Origin: DASVEG01 sp035540495
GTDB lineage: Bacteria; Actinomycetota; Acidimicrobiia; Acidimicrobiales; CADCTF01
Direction of reading: 5' to 3'
DNA length: 64,000 nucleotides
NCBI GenBank assembly: GCA_035540495.1
Contig: DATLGL010000028.1
Coordinates: 1 to 64,000 of the forward strand
Below are positions 52,691 to 60,733 of the stretch, piece after piece. A program made the translations under genes and the position numbers. Within the stretch, counting starts at the first letter, position 1. Each line of letters starts with the position of its first letter. The notes below the pieces were generated by a model. The model saw only the letters and a program-made list of their open reading frames with translations. It was not told the DNA's origin and searched no databases.

Positions 52691-54509
52691 TCGCGAACTC
52701 CGCCATCCACGCGGACGTGACCAGAACGCGCCAGCGGAGGATCGTCGTCTCGGCCGGTAATTTCCTGGCGAGGACACCGGCCTCGTAGAGCTCCTGCCAC
52801 GCCGTGGCGACGCGATCGACGATCGCGGGTTCCTGCATCCACTCATCCTGCGGCGGCATGTACGCCTTCTTCTGCCGCATCCATGCGATGTTCTCGAAAC
52901 CGTAGCTCGCGAGCAGCGAGCGCACCGGGTACTTCGTCCACCCCTCGTGCACCTTCGAGTCGAACGGTGCCGCCATGGCGAGCTCAACGAGGCGGTGATC
53001 GAGGTACGGGAGCCGGACCTCGCGAGACCAGGCCATCGAGTTGCGGTCGGCGTAGCGGAGCAGGCGCGGCAACGTCACCCGGTGGAGGTCAGCCGCGGCC
53101 GCGGCTGTCCCCATCTCGCCGATCGGCACGCGCGGACCGGCGTCGGCGAGAAGCCCGCGACGCGCGTGCTCGGCCCGGAATGACCGCGCGAGCCACCTGC
53201 CCGAGCCTTCGACGGCGATCCGGCCGAGGGTGCGTCGGGAGCGCTCGCCGACCACGAATCCGCCGTAGCGTGCCACCGGTATCGCCACGCGCCCTCCTCC
53301 CGCGCGAAGCTCCCGCACCAGGCGCGCCGCCGATCGCGGGTGGCCCGACAGGGCGAGGTCCATCGCTCGTAGCCCTGCGTACTTCGGGTAGCCCAGCCAA
53401 GTCTCGTCGGCGCCCTGCCCGTCGAGGAGCACGACGATCCCGGCTCGGTTCGCCTCTTCCATGACCTTGAACTGGGCGAACGTCGACGCCGACTCGACCG
53501 GCGCCTCGTTCGCGCGCACCATCCGGTCCAGCCCGTCGGCGAGGTCCGAGCCGCGCAGGGGCACCGGATGGATGGTCGCGCCGAGTCGGTTGGCCACCGC
53601 GCGAGCTTCCTCCAGCTCGTCTGCGGCTGATCCCGGGAAGCTCGCGGTGAACGCGTGGAGCGTGTGCGCGGGCTCGAGGTGCCGCACGGTGGCTAGCAGC
53701 GTCGTCGAGTCGATCCCACCGCTCAGCGACGTGCCGACGGGAACGTCGCTGCGAAGGCGGAGCTCGACCGCCTCCCGGAAGAGGTTCGCGAACCGCTCAC
53801 GAATGTCCTCGGTGGACGCGACGGCGGGATCGGTCGGGCGGGGCGACCAGTACCGGCGAGTGGACAAGGACGACCCGTCCAGCCATCCGGCGTGAGCTGG
53901 CGGCAGCTGCTCGACATCACGAAACGCGGTGCGCGTCGGGTGTCCGAGGTCACCGGTCGCCAGGAACCCGAAGAGGTAGTCGAGATGGGGACGCGGCTCG
54001 ACTGCGCCGGCGGCGAGCAGCGACTTCACCTCCGATGCGAACCACACGAGCCCGTTCGCGCGAGCCAGGTGGAACGGCTTCTCGCCGAACCGGTCTCGAG
54101 CGACGAACACGCCCCGCCGCCGCGGGTCCCAGATCGCGAACGCGAACATGCCGTTCAGACGGTCGACGACGCCTTCGCCCCACTCGACGAACCCCCGGAG
54201 CAGCACCTCGGTGTCGCCCTCACTGGTGAACCGGTGTCCTCTGGCCTCGAGATCCCGCCGCAGCTCCTTGTAGTTGTAGATCTCGCCGTTGAACACGAGG
54301 ACCGCGCCGGTCGGGCTGTCGACCATCGGCTGGTCCGAGCGCGCGGTGCGGTCGATGATCGCGAGCCGCGTGTGGCCAAGGACCACGTCGTCACCGACGA
54401 ACAGGTCGCGGCCGTCGGGACCCCGGTGATCGAGTGCGCAAGCGGCGCGCTCGACGGCGCCCGAGAACCGGCGCGCACCTGGACCGATCACGCCGACGAT
54501 TCCGCACAT
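52680..54509 (-). CDS. asnB: Asparagine synthase-like glutamine amidotransferase (609 aa)
   Basis: The N-terminal Ntn-hydrolase domain begins MCGIVGVIG with catalytic Cys2 and has VFNGEIYNYKELRRDLEARG and FAFAIWDPRRRGVFVARDRF. The synthetase domain has the PP-loop GTSLSGGIDSTTLLATVRHL and VLLDGQGADETWLGYPKY. In polysaccharide clusters such proteins (for example WbpS of Pseudomonas aeruginosa) amidate uronic acids on nucleotide sugars or glycans rather than make asparagine; context favours that here. It is the only minus-strand gene inside the long plus-strand run. A second copy lies at 60733. Confidence 0.88.
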   Translation of the reverse strand: MCGIVGVIGPGARRFSGAVERAACALDHRGPDGRDLFVGDDVVLGHTRLAIIDRTARSDQPMVDSPTGAVLVFNGEIYNYKELRRDLEARGHRFTSEGDTEVLLRGFVEWGEGVVDRLNGMFAFAIWDPRRRGVFVARDRFGEKPFHLARANGLVWFASEVKSLLAAGAVEPRPHLDYLFGFLATGDLGHPTRTAFRDVEQLPPAHAGWLDGSSLSTRRYWSPRPTDPAVASTEDIRERFANLFREAVELRLRSDVPVGTSLSGGIDSTTLLATVRHLEPAHTLHAFTASFPGSAADELEEARAVANRLGATIHPVPLRGSDLADGLDRMVRANEAPVESASTFAQFKVMEEANRAGIVVLLDGQGADETWLGYPKYAGLRAMDLALSGHPRSAARLVRELRAGGGRVAIPVARYGGFVVGERSRRTLGRIAVEGSGRWLARSFRAEHARRGLLADAGPRVPIGEMGTAAAAADLHRVTLPRLLRYADRNSMAWSREVRLPYLDHRLVELAMAAPFDSKVHEGWTKYPVRSLLASYGFENIAWMRQKKAYMPPQDEWMQEPAIVDRVATAWQELYEAGVLARKLPAETTILRWRVLVTSAWMAEFAIRL

Positions 54510-54554
54510 CGCCCGGCGATGTTACGGGGGGAGCCGTCGATTCCCGGAACGTGA

Positions 54555-56219
54555 ATGGCGGTGTGCAAGACTTCGCCCCCGCAAATGGACACGTCAGCAG
54601 CTCAAGCGGTCGCCGCGTCACTTGGTCGCGAGGTGACGCTCACTGGTCCCCCGACACCGACTGCGGCCATAGGGTGCGGCTACTGGGGGAAGAACATCGT
54701 CCGCAACCTCGCCCGGCTCAGGGCGCTCGCTGCGGTGTCCGACGCGGATCCCGTGGTGGCACGCGTGATGAGCGACGAGTACGACGTCCCGGCCCTGTCG
54801 ATCGACGAGGTGCTCGCGCGAGACGACATCGGCGCGATCACGATCGCAGCGCCCGCCCGGCTGCACTACGAACTTGCTCGCCGGTGCCTCGACGCTGGGA
54901 AGCACGTCTTCGTCGAGAAGCCGCTCGCGCTCGACGTCCGAGATGCCGAGGCCCTTTGTGAGCAGGCCGAGGCAGCGACGCTCACGCTCATGGTCGGGCA
55001 CCTCCTGCAGTACCACCCGGCCTTCCTGCGGTTACGAGAGCTGGTAGGTGAAGGCGTCCTCGGCAGGGTCGAGTACGTGTACTCGAACCGACTCAACCTC
55101 GGGAAGATCCGTCGCGAGGAGGACATCTTGTGGAGCTTCGCTCCCCACGACATCTCGATGATCCTGTCGATCGTCGGAAGCGAGCCGGTGGTCGCGGCCG
55201 CGGTCGGCGGGACCTATCTCCACAAGAGCATCGCCGACGTGACGACGACCCACCTCGAGTTCCCCGGTGGTGAGCGAGCGCACGTCTTCGTCTCGTGGCT
55301 GCATCCCTTCAAGGAGCAGAAGCTCGTCGTGGTCGGCGACCGCGGCATGGCCGTGTTCGACGACGGCGAGCCGTGGGAGTCGAAGGTGCGCCTGTACCCG
55401 CACCGGATCGAGTGGCGCGACGGCATGCCGCAGCCGGTGAAGGCGGCGGCGGAGGCGATCGCCGTCGAGGCCGCCGAGCCGCTCCTGATCGAGCTCGCCC
55501 ACTTCCTCCGTTGCATCGAGAGGGGCGAGCGTCCGCGAACCGATGGCTGGGAGGGGTTGCGTGTGCTGCGCGTGCTCGCCGCCGCCGGCGACGAGATGCT
55601 GGCCGGCTCCGCTCGGGGGGCTCCGCTGGCACCGCCGCCGGCCGCGAGTCGGTTCCCCGGGGTCTTCGTGCACGAGAGCTCCTACGTCGACGACGGGGTC
55701 CGCATCGGCGAGGGGACGCGGATCTGGCACTTCAGCCACATCCTGTCGGGTTCGGCCATCGGTCGCGATTGCAACCTCGGCCAGAACGTGATGGTCGGTC
55801 CGGACGTCACTATCGGCGACCGTTGCAAGCTCCAGAACAACGTCAGCGTCTACCCGGGCGTAACGCTCGAAGACGGCGTGTTCTGCGGTCCGAGTTGCGT
55901 GTTCACGAACGTGAACAACCCTCGAGCGGAGATCGAGCGCAAGTCCGAGTTCCGGGCGACGGTCGTGCGGCGTGGTGCCTCGATCGGCGCGAACGCGACG
56001 ATCGTCTGCGGCCACGAGATCGGGCAGTACGCGTTTGTTGCGGCGGGTGCCGTCGTCACCTCGGATGTGCCCGCGCACGCGCTCGTCGCCGGGGTACCCG
56101 CGAAGCGCATCGGGTGGATGAGCCACGACGGCGAACGGCTCGGCGACGGCCTCACGTGTCCGACGAGCGGTCGCCGCTACCGGGAGACCGAAGACGGCAC
56201 CCTCGAGGAGATCGTCTAG
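54555..56219 (+). CDS. Gfo/Idh/MocA dehydrogenase-hexapeptide acetyltransferase fusion (WlbA-WlbB/WbpB-WbpD type)
   Basis: This is a 554-residue bifunctional protein. Residues about 32-350 are an NAD-dependent dehydrogenase (AAIGCGYWGKNIVRNLARLR, VFVEKPLALDV, RLNLGKIRREEDILWSFAPH). Residues about 370-550 are a left-handed beta-helix acetyltransferase with hexapeptide repeats (GVRIGEGTRIWHFSHILSGS, LGQNVMVGPDVTIGDRCKLQ, GASIGANATIVCGHEIGQYA, VPAHALVAGVPAKRIGW). In the Wbp/Wlb pathway to UDP-2,3-diacetamido-2,3-dideoxy-glucuronate these are separate enzymes flanking the aminotransferase step, which is the next gene here. ATG 54555; the stop overlaps the next GTG by one base. Confidence 0.9.
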   Translation: MAVCKTSPPQMDTSAAQAVAASLGREVTLTGPPTPTAAIGCGYWGKNIVRNLARLRALAAVSDADPVVARVMSDEYDVPALSIDEVLARDDIGAITIAAPARLHYELARRCLDAGKHVFVEKPLALDVRDAEALCEQAEAATLTLMVGHLLQYHPAFLRLRELVGEGVLGRVEYVYSNRLNLGKIRREEDILWSFAPHDISMILSIVGSEPVVAAAVGGTYLHKSIADVTTTHLEFPGGERAHVFVSWLHPFKEQKLVVVGDRGMAVFDDGEPWESKVRLYPHRIEWRDGMPQPVKAAAEAIAVEAAEPLLIELAHFLRCIERGERPRTDGWEGLRVLRVLAAAGDEMLAGSARGAPLAPPPAASRFPGVFVHESSYVDDGVRIGEGTRIWHFSHILSGSAIGRDCNLGQNVMVGPDVTIGDRCKLQNNVSVYPGVTLEDGVFCGPSCVFTNVNNPRAEIERKSEFRATVVRRGASIGANATIVCGHEIGQYAFVAAGAVVTSDVPAHALVAGVPAKRIGWMSHDGERLGDGLTCPTSGRRYRETEDGTLEEIV

Positions 56220-57337
56220 TGGAATTCATCGACCTGCAAGCCCAACGTGACCGGATCGGCGACAAGATCGACAACGCCATAGCCCGAGTGCTCGAGCACG
56301 GGAAGTTCGTCATGGGACCGGAGGTCGCCGAGCTGGAGCACCGCCTTGCCGAGCGCGTCGGCGCGAACCACGCGGTGTCGTGCGCCAGCGGCACCGACGC
56401 GCTGCTGATGCCGCTCATGGCGTTCGGCACGGGACCGAGCGACGCAGTGCTCTGCCCGACCTTCACGTTCACCGCAACGGCCGAGGTCATCGCGCTTCTT
56501 GGAGCGACGCCCGTCTTCGTCGACTCCCTCCGCGACACCTTCAACATGGACCCCGACCAATTGGCCCCGGCGGCCGACGCCGCTCGCGCTGCGGGGCTGC
56601 GGCCCGTAGGGGTGGTTGCGGTGGATCTGTTCGGCCTGCCCGCGGACTACGAACGGGTTGAGTCATTCGCCGCGGCGGAGGGGCTGTGGGTGCTCGCGGA
56701 TGCGGCACAGAGCTTCGGCGCCCGCGTGGGCGACGTTCCTGTCGGGAGGTTCGGGCGGGCGACATCAACGAGCTTCTTCCCCGCGAAGCCGCTCGGCTGC
56801 TATGGCGACGGCGGAGCGATCTTCACCGACGACGACGATTTGGCGGCGGTGCTGCGCTCCATTCGCGTCCACGGGCAGGGCACCCACAAGTACGAGAACG
56901 TGCGAGTCGGCATCAACGGACGCTTGGACACGATCCAGGCCGCAGTCTTGCTCGAGAAGCTGGCGGTGTTCGACGATGAGTTCGAGGCGCGCCAGCGGGT
57001 CGCTTCCCGCTATGCGGAGCTGCTCGGCGACGTCGTGAGAGTTCCCGCCGTCCCCGACGACCGTCTGTCGGCGTGGGCCCAGTACACGGTCGTGGTCGAC
57101 CGCCGCGACGAGCTTGCCGCCGCGTTGCGCGAATCCGGCGTCCCGACGGCCGTCTACTACCCAAGGCCGCTCCATCAGCAGCCGGCGTACCAGCGCGGCG
57201 TGTGCGCGGGGGCTCCGGTCGCCGAGTCCCTCAGCGCGTCGGTGCTGAGCCTGCCGATGCACCCGTACCTCGACGAGAACGAACAAGATCTAGTGGTCGA
57301 CGCGATCCGGGTGAAGGTCGCGGAGCTAGGCATCTGA
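56219..57337 (+). CDS. DegT/DnrJ/EryC1 aminotransferase (WbpE/WlbC type)
   Basis: This 372-residue PLP aminotransferase has VSCASGTDALLMPLMAFGTG, LCPTFTFTATAEVIALLGAT, VLADAAQSFGARVGDVPVGR and SFFPAKPLGCYGDGGAIFTD with the Schiff-base Lys. The GTG start (EFIDLQAQRDRIGDKIDNAI) and sequence style match WbpE/WlbC, which aminate the C3-keto UDP-GlcNAc-uronate formed by WbpB/WlbA, using glutamate. It lies directly after the fused dehydrogenase-acetyltransferase, which completes the oxidise-aminate-acetylate set. The stop overlaps the next gene's CTG. Confidence 0.92.
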   Translation: MEFIDLQAQRDRIGDKIDNAIARVLEHGKFVMGPEVAELEHRLAERVGANHAVSCASGTDALLMPLMAFGTGPSDAVLCPTFTFTATAEVIALLGATPVFVDSLRDTFNMDPDQLAPAADAARAAGLRPVGVVAVDLFGLPADYERVESFAAAEGLWVLADAAQSFGARVGDVPVGRFGRATSTSFFPAKPLGCYGDGGAIFTDDDDLAAVLRSIRVHGQGTHKYENVRVGINGRLDTIQAAVLLEKLAVFDDEFEARQRVASRYAELLGDVVRVPAVPDDRLSAWAQYTVVVDRRDELAAALRESGVPTAVYYPRPLHQQPAYQRGVCAGAPVAESLSASVLSLPMHPYLDENEQDLVVDAIRVKVAELGI

Positions 57338-58494
57338 GCGCGTCCCGCCCTCACGTCCTCGTCGTAACCCCTGCGCTCCCGTCTGCGGCGTCGGTCGCCG
57401 ACGGCGCCTTCGTACTCGAACACGCGCTCGCGGTTCGCGAAGACGTGGACATCACGATCCTCCATCTCGCCGGATGGCGCGACGACGGGCCGCTCCGCAC
57501 GGTCATCGTCGAGGACGAGCTCGGGGGGCTCCCAGTGCTGCGCGCAACCTACCGGCGCGCCTATGCCGGTCCGTTCGCGTGGCCGCTGATCACCGCGGTG
57601 CTCGCCGGCGCTCGTGACGCGGCACGGCGCCGACCGATCGACCTCGTCCACGCCCACGTCTACACCGCGGCGTTCCCTACCGCGATCGCCGCGGCTCGAC
57701 TTCGTGTGCCACTCGTCGTCACCGAGCACTCCACGGTGTTCCTCGACAACGATCCGGGCATCCTGTCCCGGCGGTGGGACCTGATGGCGCGACTGGCGTT
57801 CAACCGAGCCTCGGTCGTCGCCGCGGTCTCGCCGGCGCTCGAGGCGGCGATCCACCACGTCGCGCCGTCGGCGCGCACTGCGGTGATCCCGAACGCCGTC
57901 CGGTCGGACATGTTCCACCCGCGCTCGGCAGCGCCCCCCCTCGGGCGCGATCGGATTCGTCTCGTGACCACGTGTCTGCTCGTCGCGCAGAAGCGGGTCG
58001 ACCTCCTGATCACCGCGGTCGCCGCGCTCGCCGCCCGCGGCCACGACGTCGAGCTCGACATCGTGGGCGACGGTCCTCTGCGTCGCGATCTCGAGGCGCA
58101 GGCGCGTCGCGACGGAGTCGTGGTGCGGTTCCACGGGCTGCTCCCGAAGCCCGCCGTCGCCGATCGCCTGCGGCGTGCCGACGCCTTCGTGATCGCGAGT
58201 GACTTCGAGACCTTCTGCGTTGCGGCCGTTGAGGCCTTGGCATGCGGAACGCCCGTCGTGGCGACGAGATGCGGCGGGCCCGAGCAGTTCGTGACACCCG
58301 AGGTCGGGCGGCTGGTGCCCCGCGGCGACGCGACCGCCCTCGCCACCGCCATCGAGGAGCTCCACGCGGAGGGCCTGGCGCGAGGCGGCTTCGCCCGAGC
58401 CGACATCGCGCGATCCGTCGAGGGGTTCCGCCCGGCCGCTGTCCGGAGAGCGATCATGTCTGCGTACGGCACCGCGCTGAGCCCGCGCCGGTGA
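57334..58494 (+). CDS. GT4 family glycosyltransferase, probable CTG start
   Basis: This 386-residue GT-B enzyme has an N-terminal domain HVLVVTPALPSAASVADGAF and LVHAHVYTAAFPTAI, and a donor domain with LVTTCLLVAQKRVDLLITAV, VELDIVGDGPLRRDLEA, FVIASDFETFCVAAVEALAC and GTPVVATRCGGPEQF. The E-x7-E motif is FETFCVAAVE. No ATG, GTG or TTG exists upstream of the domain for a long way in this frame. The only sensible start is CTG 57334, which overlaps the aminotransferase stop as CTGA, in the style of the ATGA overlaps of its neighbours. Overlaps the flippase gene by four bases. Confidence 0.87.
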   Translation: MSASRPHVLVVTPALPSAASVADGAFVLEHALAVREDVDITILHLAGWRDDGPLRTVIVEDELGGLPVLRATYRRAYAGPFAWPLITAVLAGARDAARRRPIDLVHAHVYTAAFPTAIAAARLRVPLVVTEHSTVFLDNDPGILSRRWDLMARLAFNRASVVAAVSPALEAAIHHVAPSARTAVIPNAVRSDMFHPRSAAPPLGRDRIRLVTTCLLVAQKRVDLLITAVAALAARGHDVELDIVGDGPLRRDLEAQARRDGVVVRFHGLLPKPAVADRLRRADAFVIASDFETFCVAAVEALACGTPVVATRCGGPEQFVTPEVGRLVPRGDATALATAIEELHAEGLARGGFARADIARSVEGFRPAAVRRAIMSAYGTALSPRR

Positions 58495-59795
58495 CGTCGC
58501 CACGCTTCTCGCGCTCGGTCGGGGTCACCGTCGCGACGCAGGTCACGCTGGCGGTCGTGCGCACCGCCACGATGGCCGTCGTCGCGCGCGCGCTCGGTCC
58601 GGCGGGTCAGGGGCAGGTCGCCCTCGCGCTGCTCGTGCCTGCGACCATCATGCTGCTGCTCGAAGCGGGACTTCCCGTAGCGAACGTGCACTTCTTGGGC
58701 AGCCGCCGGCTGTCCGAGGCGCATGTCGTCGGCGTGTCGCTCGTGTGGTCGCTCGTCATCGGCGGTGTCGCAGCCGTGCTCGTGATCGCCGCGGCGCCTG
58801 GCCCGCTCGCAGCGGTCGTTCCGGGCCTGCCGGTGGCGGCCGCCGTCGTCGCCGCGTGGATGATTCCGACCACGCTGCTGATGAACACGATGCGGGCCGT
58901 GCTACACGGTCACGAGCGGCTCCTCGCAGTGAACGCGCTCGACGTCGTCCACGCCGTCGCCACGCTCGCTCTCGTCGCGTTCGCCGTCGTCATCGTCGAC
59001 GGATCCGTACAGGACGCGACCATGGCGTATGTCCTCGCCACGGCCGGCGCCGGAGTCGTCGCCGTGGTCGCCGTCTGGAGGTTCAGGTCGCTGCGGCCTC
59101 GATTCGCGCGCGAACCGGCGCGTCAGATCCTCGGGTTCGGCCTGAGGAGCAGCGCGGCGAACATCTTCCAGTTCCTCGCGCTCCGGCTCGACGTCTTCCT
59201 GCTGAACCTGTTCGTGACGTCTTCGGCGGTCGGGCTCTACGTCGTCGCCGCGAGGCTGGCCGAGATCTTGTGGATGGTTCCTACCGCTGCGAGCTTCGTG
59301 ATCCTCCCTCGTGCCGCGGCTCGATCGACACAGGAGATGAACGCGTTCACCCCCAGGGCGTTCTGGGCGACAGCGAGCGCGTGCGCGCTCGTCGCTACCG
59401 CGGTCGGGATGCTCAGCCCCCTGCTCGTGCGGGTGCTGTTCGGTGAGGAGTACCGAGCGGCGATCGCGCCGTTCCTCGCGCTTCTGCCCGGAGTAGCTCT
59501 CCTCGGACCCGGCATGGTGCTGGCGAACGAGATCGCTGGCCGCGGCAGACCCAACCTCAACGTCGTGAACAGCGGCGTCGGGCTGGTCGCAGTCGTGGTG
59601 TTCGACGTCCTCCTCATCCCCGCGTGGGGTGCCGTCGGCGCGGGTGTCGCGTCCAGCATCGCGTACACGATCAACTCGGTGCTCGCCGTGGTGTTCTACC
59701 TTCGCGTGAGCGCCACCGACCCTCGCGACTTCGTCGCTGCGCTTCCGTGGTGGCGTGGCTGGAACCTCTTCGGTCGACCTCCTTCGTACTCATGA
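58491..59795 (+). CDS. Wzx-like polysaccharide flippase (MATE/MVF superfamily)
   Basis: This 434-residue protein has about 12 hydrophobic helices and the polysaccharide transport pattern: an amphipathic start (TSPRFSRSVGVTVATQVTLA), ALGPAGQGQVALALLVPATI, LRSSAANIFQFLALRLDVFL, and VRVLFGEEYRAAIAPFLALL. It would flip polyprenyl-diphosphate-linked repeat units to the outer leaflet. GTG start with a four-base overlap with the glycosyltransferase before it, and likewise with the methyltransferase after it. Confidence 0.88.
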   Translation: MTSPRFSRSVGVTVATQVTLAVVRTATMAVVARALGPAGQGQVALALLVPATIMLLLEAGLPVANVHFLGSRRLSEAHVVGVSLVWSLVIGGVAAVLVIAAAPGPLAAVVPGLPVAAAVVAAWMIPTTLLMNTMRAVLHGHERLLAVNALDVVHAVATLALVAFAVVIVDGSVQDATMAYVLATAGAGVVAVVAVWRFRSLRPRFAREPARQILGFGLRSSAANIFQFLALRLDVFLLNLFVTSSAVGLYVVAARLAEILWMVPTAASFVILPRAAARSTQEMNAFTPRAFWATASACALVATAVGMLSPLLVRVLFGEEYRAAIAPFLALLPGVALLGPGMVLANEIAGRGRPNLNVVNSGVGLVAVVVFDVLLIPAWGAVGAGVASSIAYTINSVLAVVFYLRVSATDPRDFVAALPWWRGWNLFGRPPSYS

Positions 59796-60733
59796 ACGTC
59801 ACCCCGTCACTCTTCGCGCGGCCTCTGACGGCCATTCCCGACGCCCCGCTCGTGCATCGCCTGGCGCATCGCCTTGCGGCCACCGGTGTCCGGGGATCCC
59901 TGCGTTACTGGCGGATCGCGGAGCGGATGGCGCCCATCCCGGTAACGGCTCGCGTGACCGTCGCGGGATCGGAGCTCGGAACCGAAGCGCACGAGTCGAA
60001 GCGGCACGCGCTCTACCGTGCGCAGTACGAGACGACGGAACTGCGATTGCTCCCACGTCTCGTCCAGCCAGGCGACCTCGCGGTCGACGTCGGTGCCAAC
60101 ATCGGCTTGTACACCCTCGCGCTCGCCGCGCTCGCCGGATCGCGCGGTCGCGTCGTGGCGTCCGAGCCCTCGCCGCTCGTACGCGCTCGCCTCTCCGCGG
60201 CAGTGGCGAGAGCGGCAGCAGCGAACGTCGAGATCCTGCCCTACGCGCTCGGCGCGGCCGCGCACACCGCGACGCTCACCGCTCCCGCAGACGACCCGGG
60301 TCTCGGCACGCTGCGGCGACCAGCGGCGGACGGAAGGGACGGCAGCGACCTCGAGACCTTCGACGTCGAGGTGCGGCGCCTTGACGACCTGATCACCGAC
60401 GAGATCGGCTTCCTGAAGATCGACACCGAAGGATGGGAGGGCGAAGTGCTCGCCGGGGCCTCGTCGCTCTTCGACACGGGCCGGATCAGGTGCGTGCTCC
60501 TCGAGCTGTCTCCTGCCTTCGGTCGCCTCGATTACGCGCCGGAGCTCGCCGCTCGCAACGGGTACACCACGTACCTCGTCGATCTGGTCGCCAGCCGACT
60601 GCGCACCGTGCCGATCTTGCGGTGCGTCACACCGGCAGAGGTGGGCGCCGTGGAGGAGCAGCGCTCGCTCCTCGTCGTACGCGAGGACGCCTCCGCCGCG
60701 ATCCACGACCTGGTTCCGAAGGGTCGCGGCTGA
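59792..60733 (+). CDS. FkbM family methyltransferase
   Basis: This 313-residue SAM-dependent methyltransferase has motif I LAVDVGANIGLYTLALAALA, VVASEPSPLVRARLSAAVAR, and the FkbM-specific FLKIDTEGWEGEVLAGASSL followed by VLLELSPAFGR. FkbM enzymes O-methylate hydroxyls of sugars or polyketides; in this cluster a glycan or lipid-linked sugar is the likely acceptor. The N-terminal 90 residues are an uncharacterised helical region. The ATG overlaps the flippase stop by four bases, and its stop overlaps the next ATG by one. Confidence 0.88.
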   Translation: MNVTPSLFARPLTAIPDAPLVHRLAHRLAATGVRGSLRYWRIAERMAPIPVTARVTVAGSELGTEAHESKRHALYRAQYETTELRLLPRLVQPGDLAVDVGANIGLYTLALAALAGSRGRVVASEPSPLVRARLSAAVARAAAANVEILPYALGAAAHTATLTAPADDPGLGTLRRPAADGRDGSDLETFDVEVRRLDDLITDEIGFLKIDTEGWEGEVLAGASSLFDTGRIRCVLLELSPAFGRLDYAPELAARNGYTTYLVDLVASRLRTVPILRCVTPAEVGAVEEQRSLLVVREDASAAIHDLVPKGRG

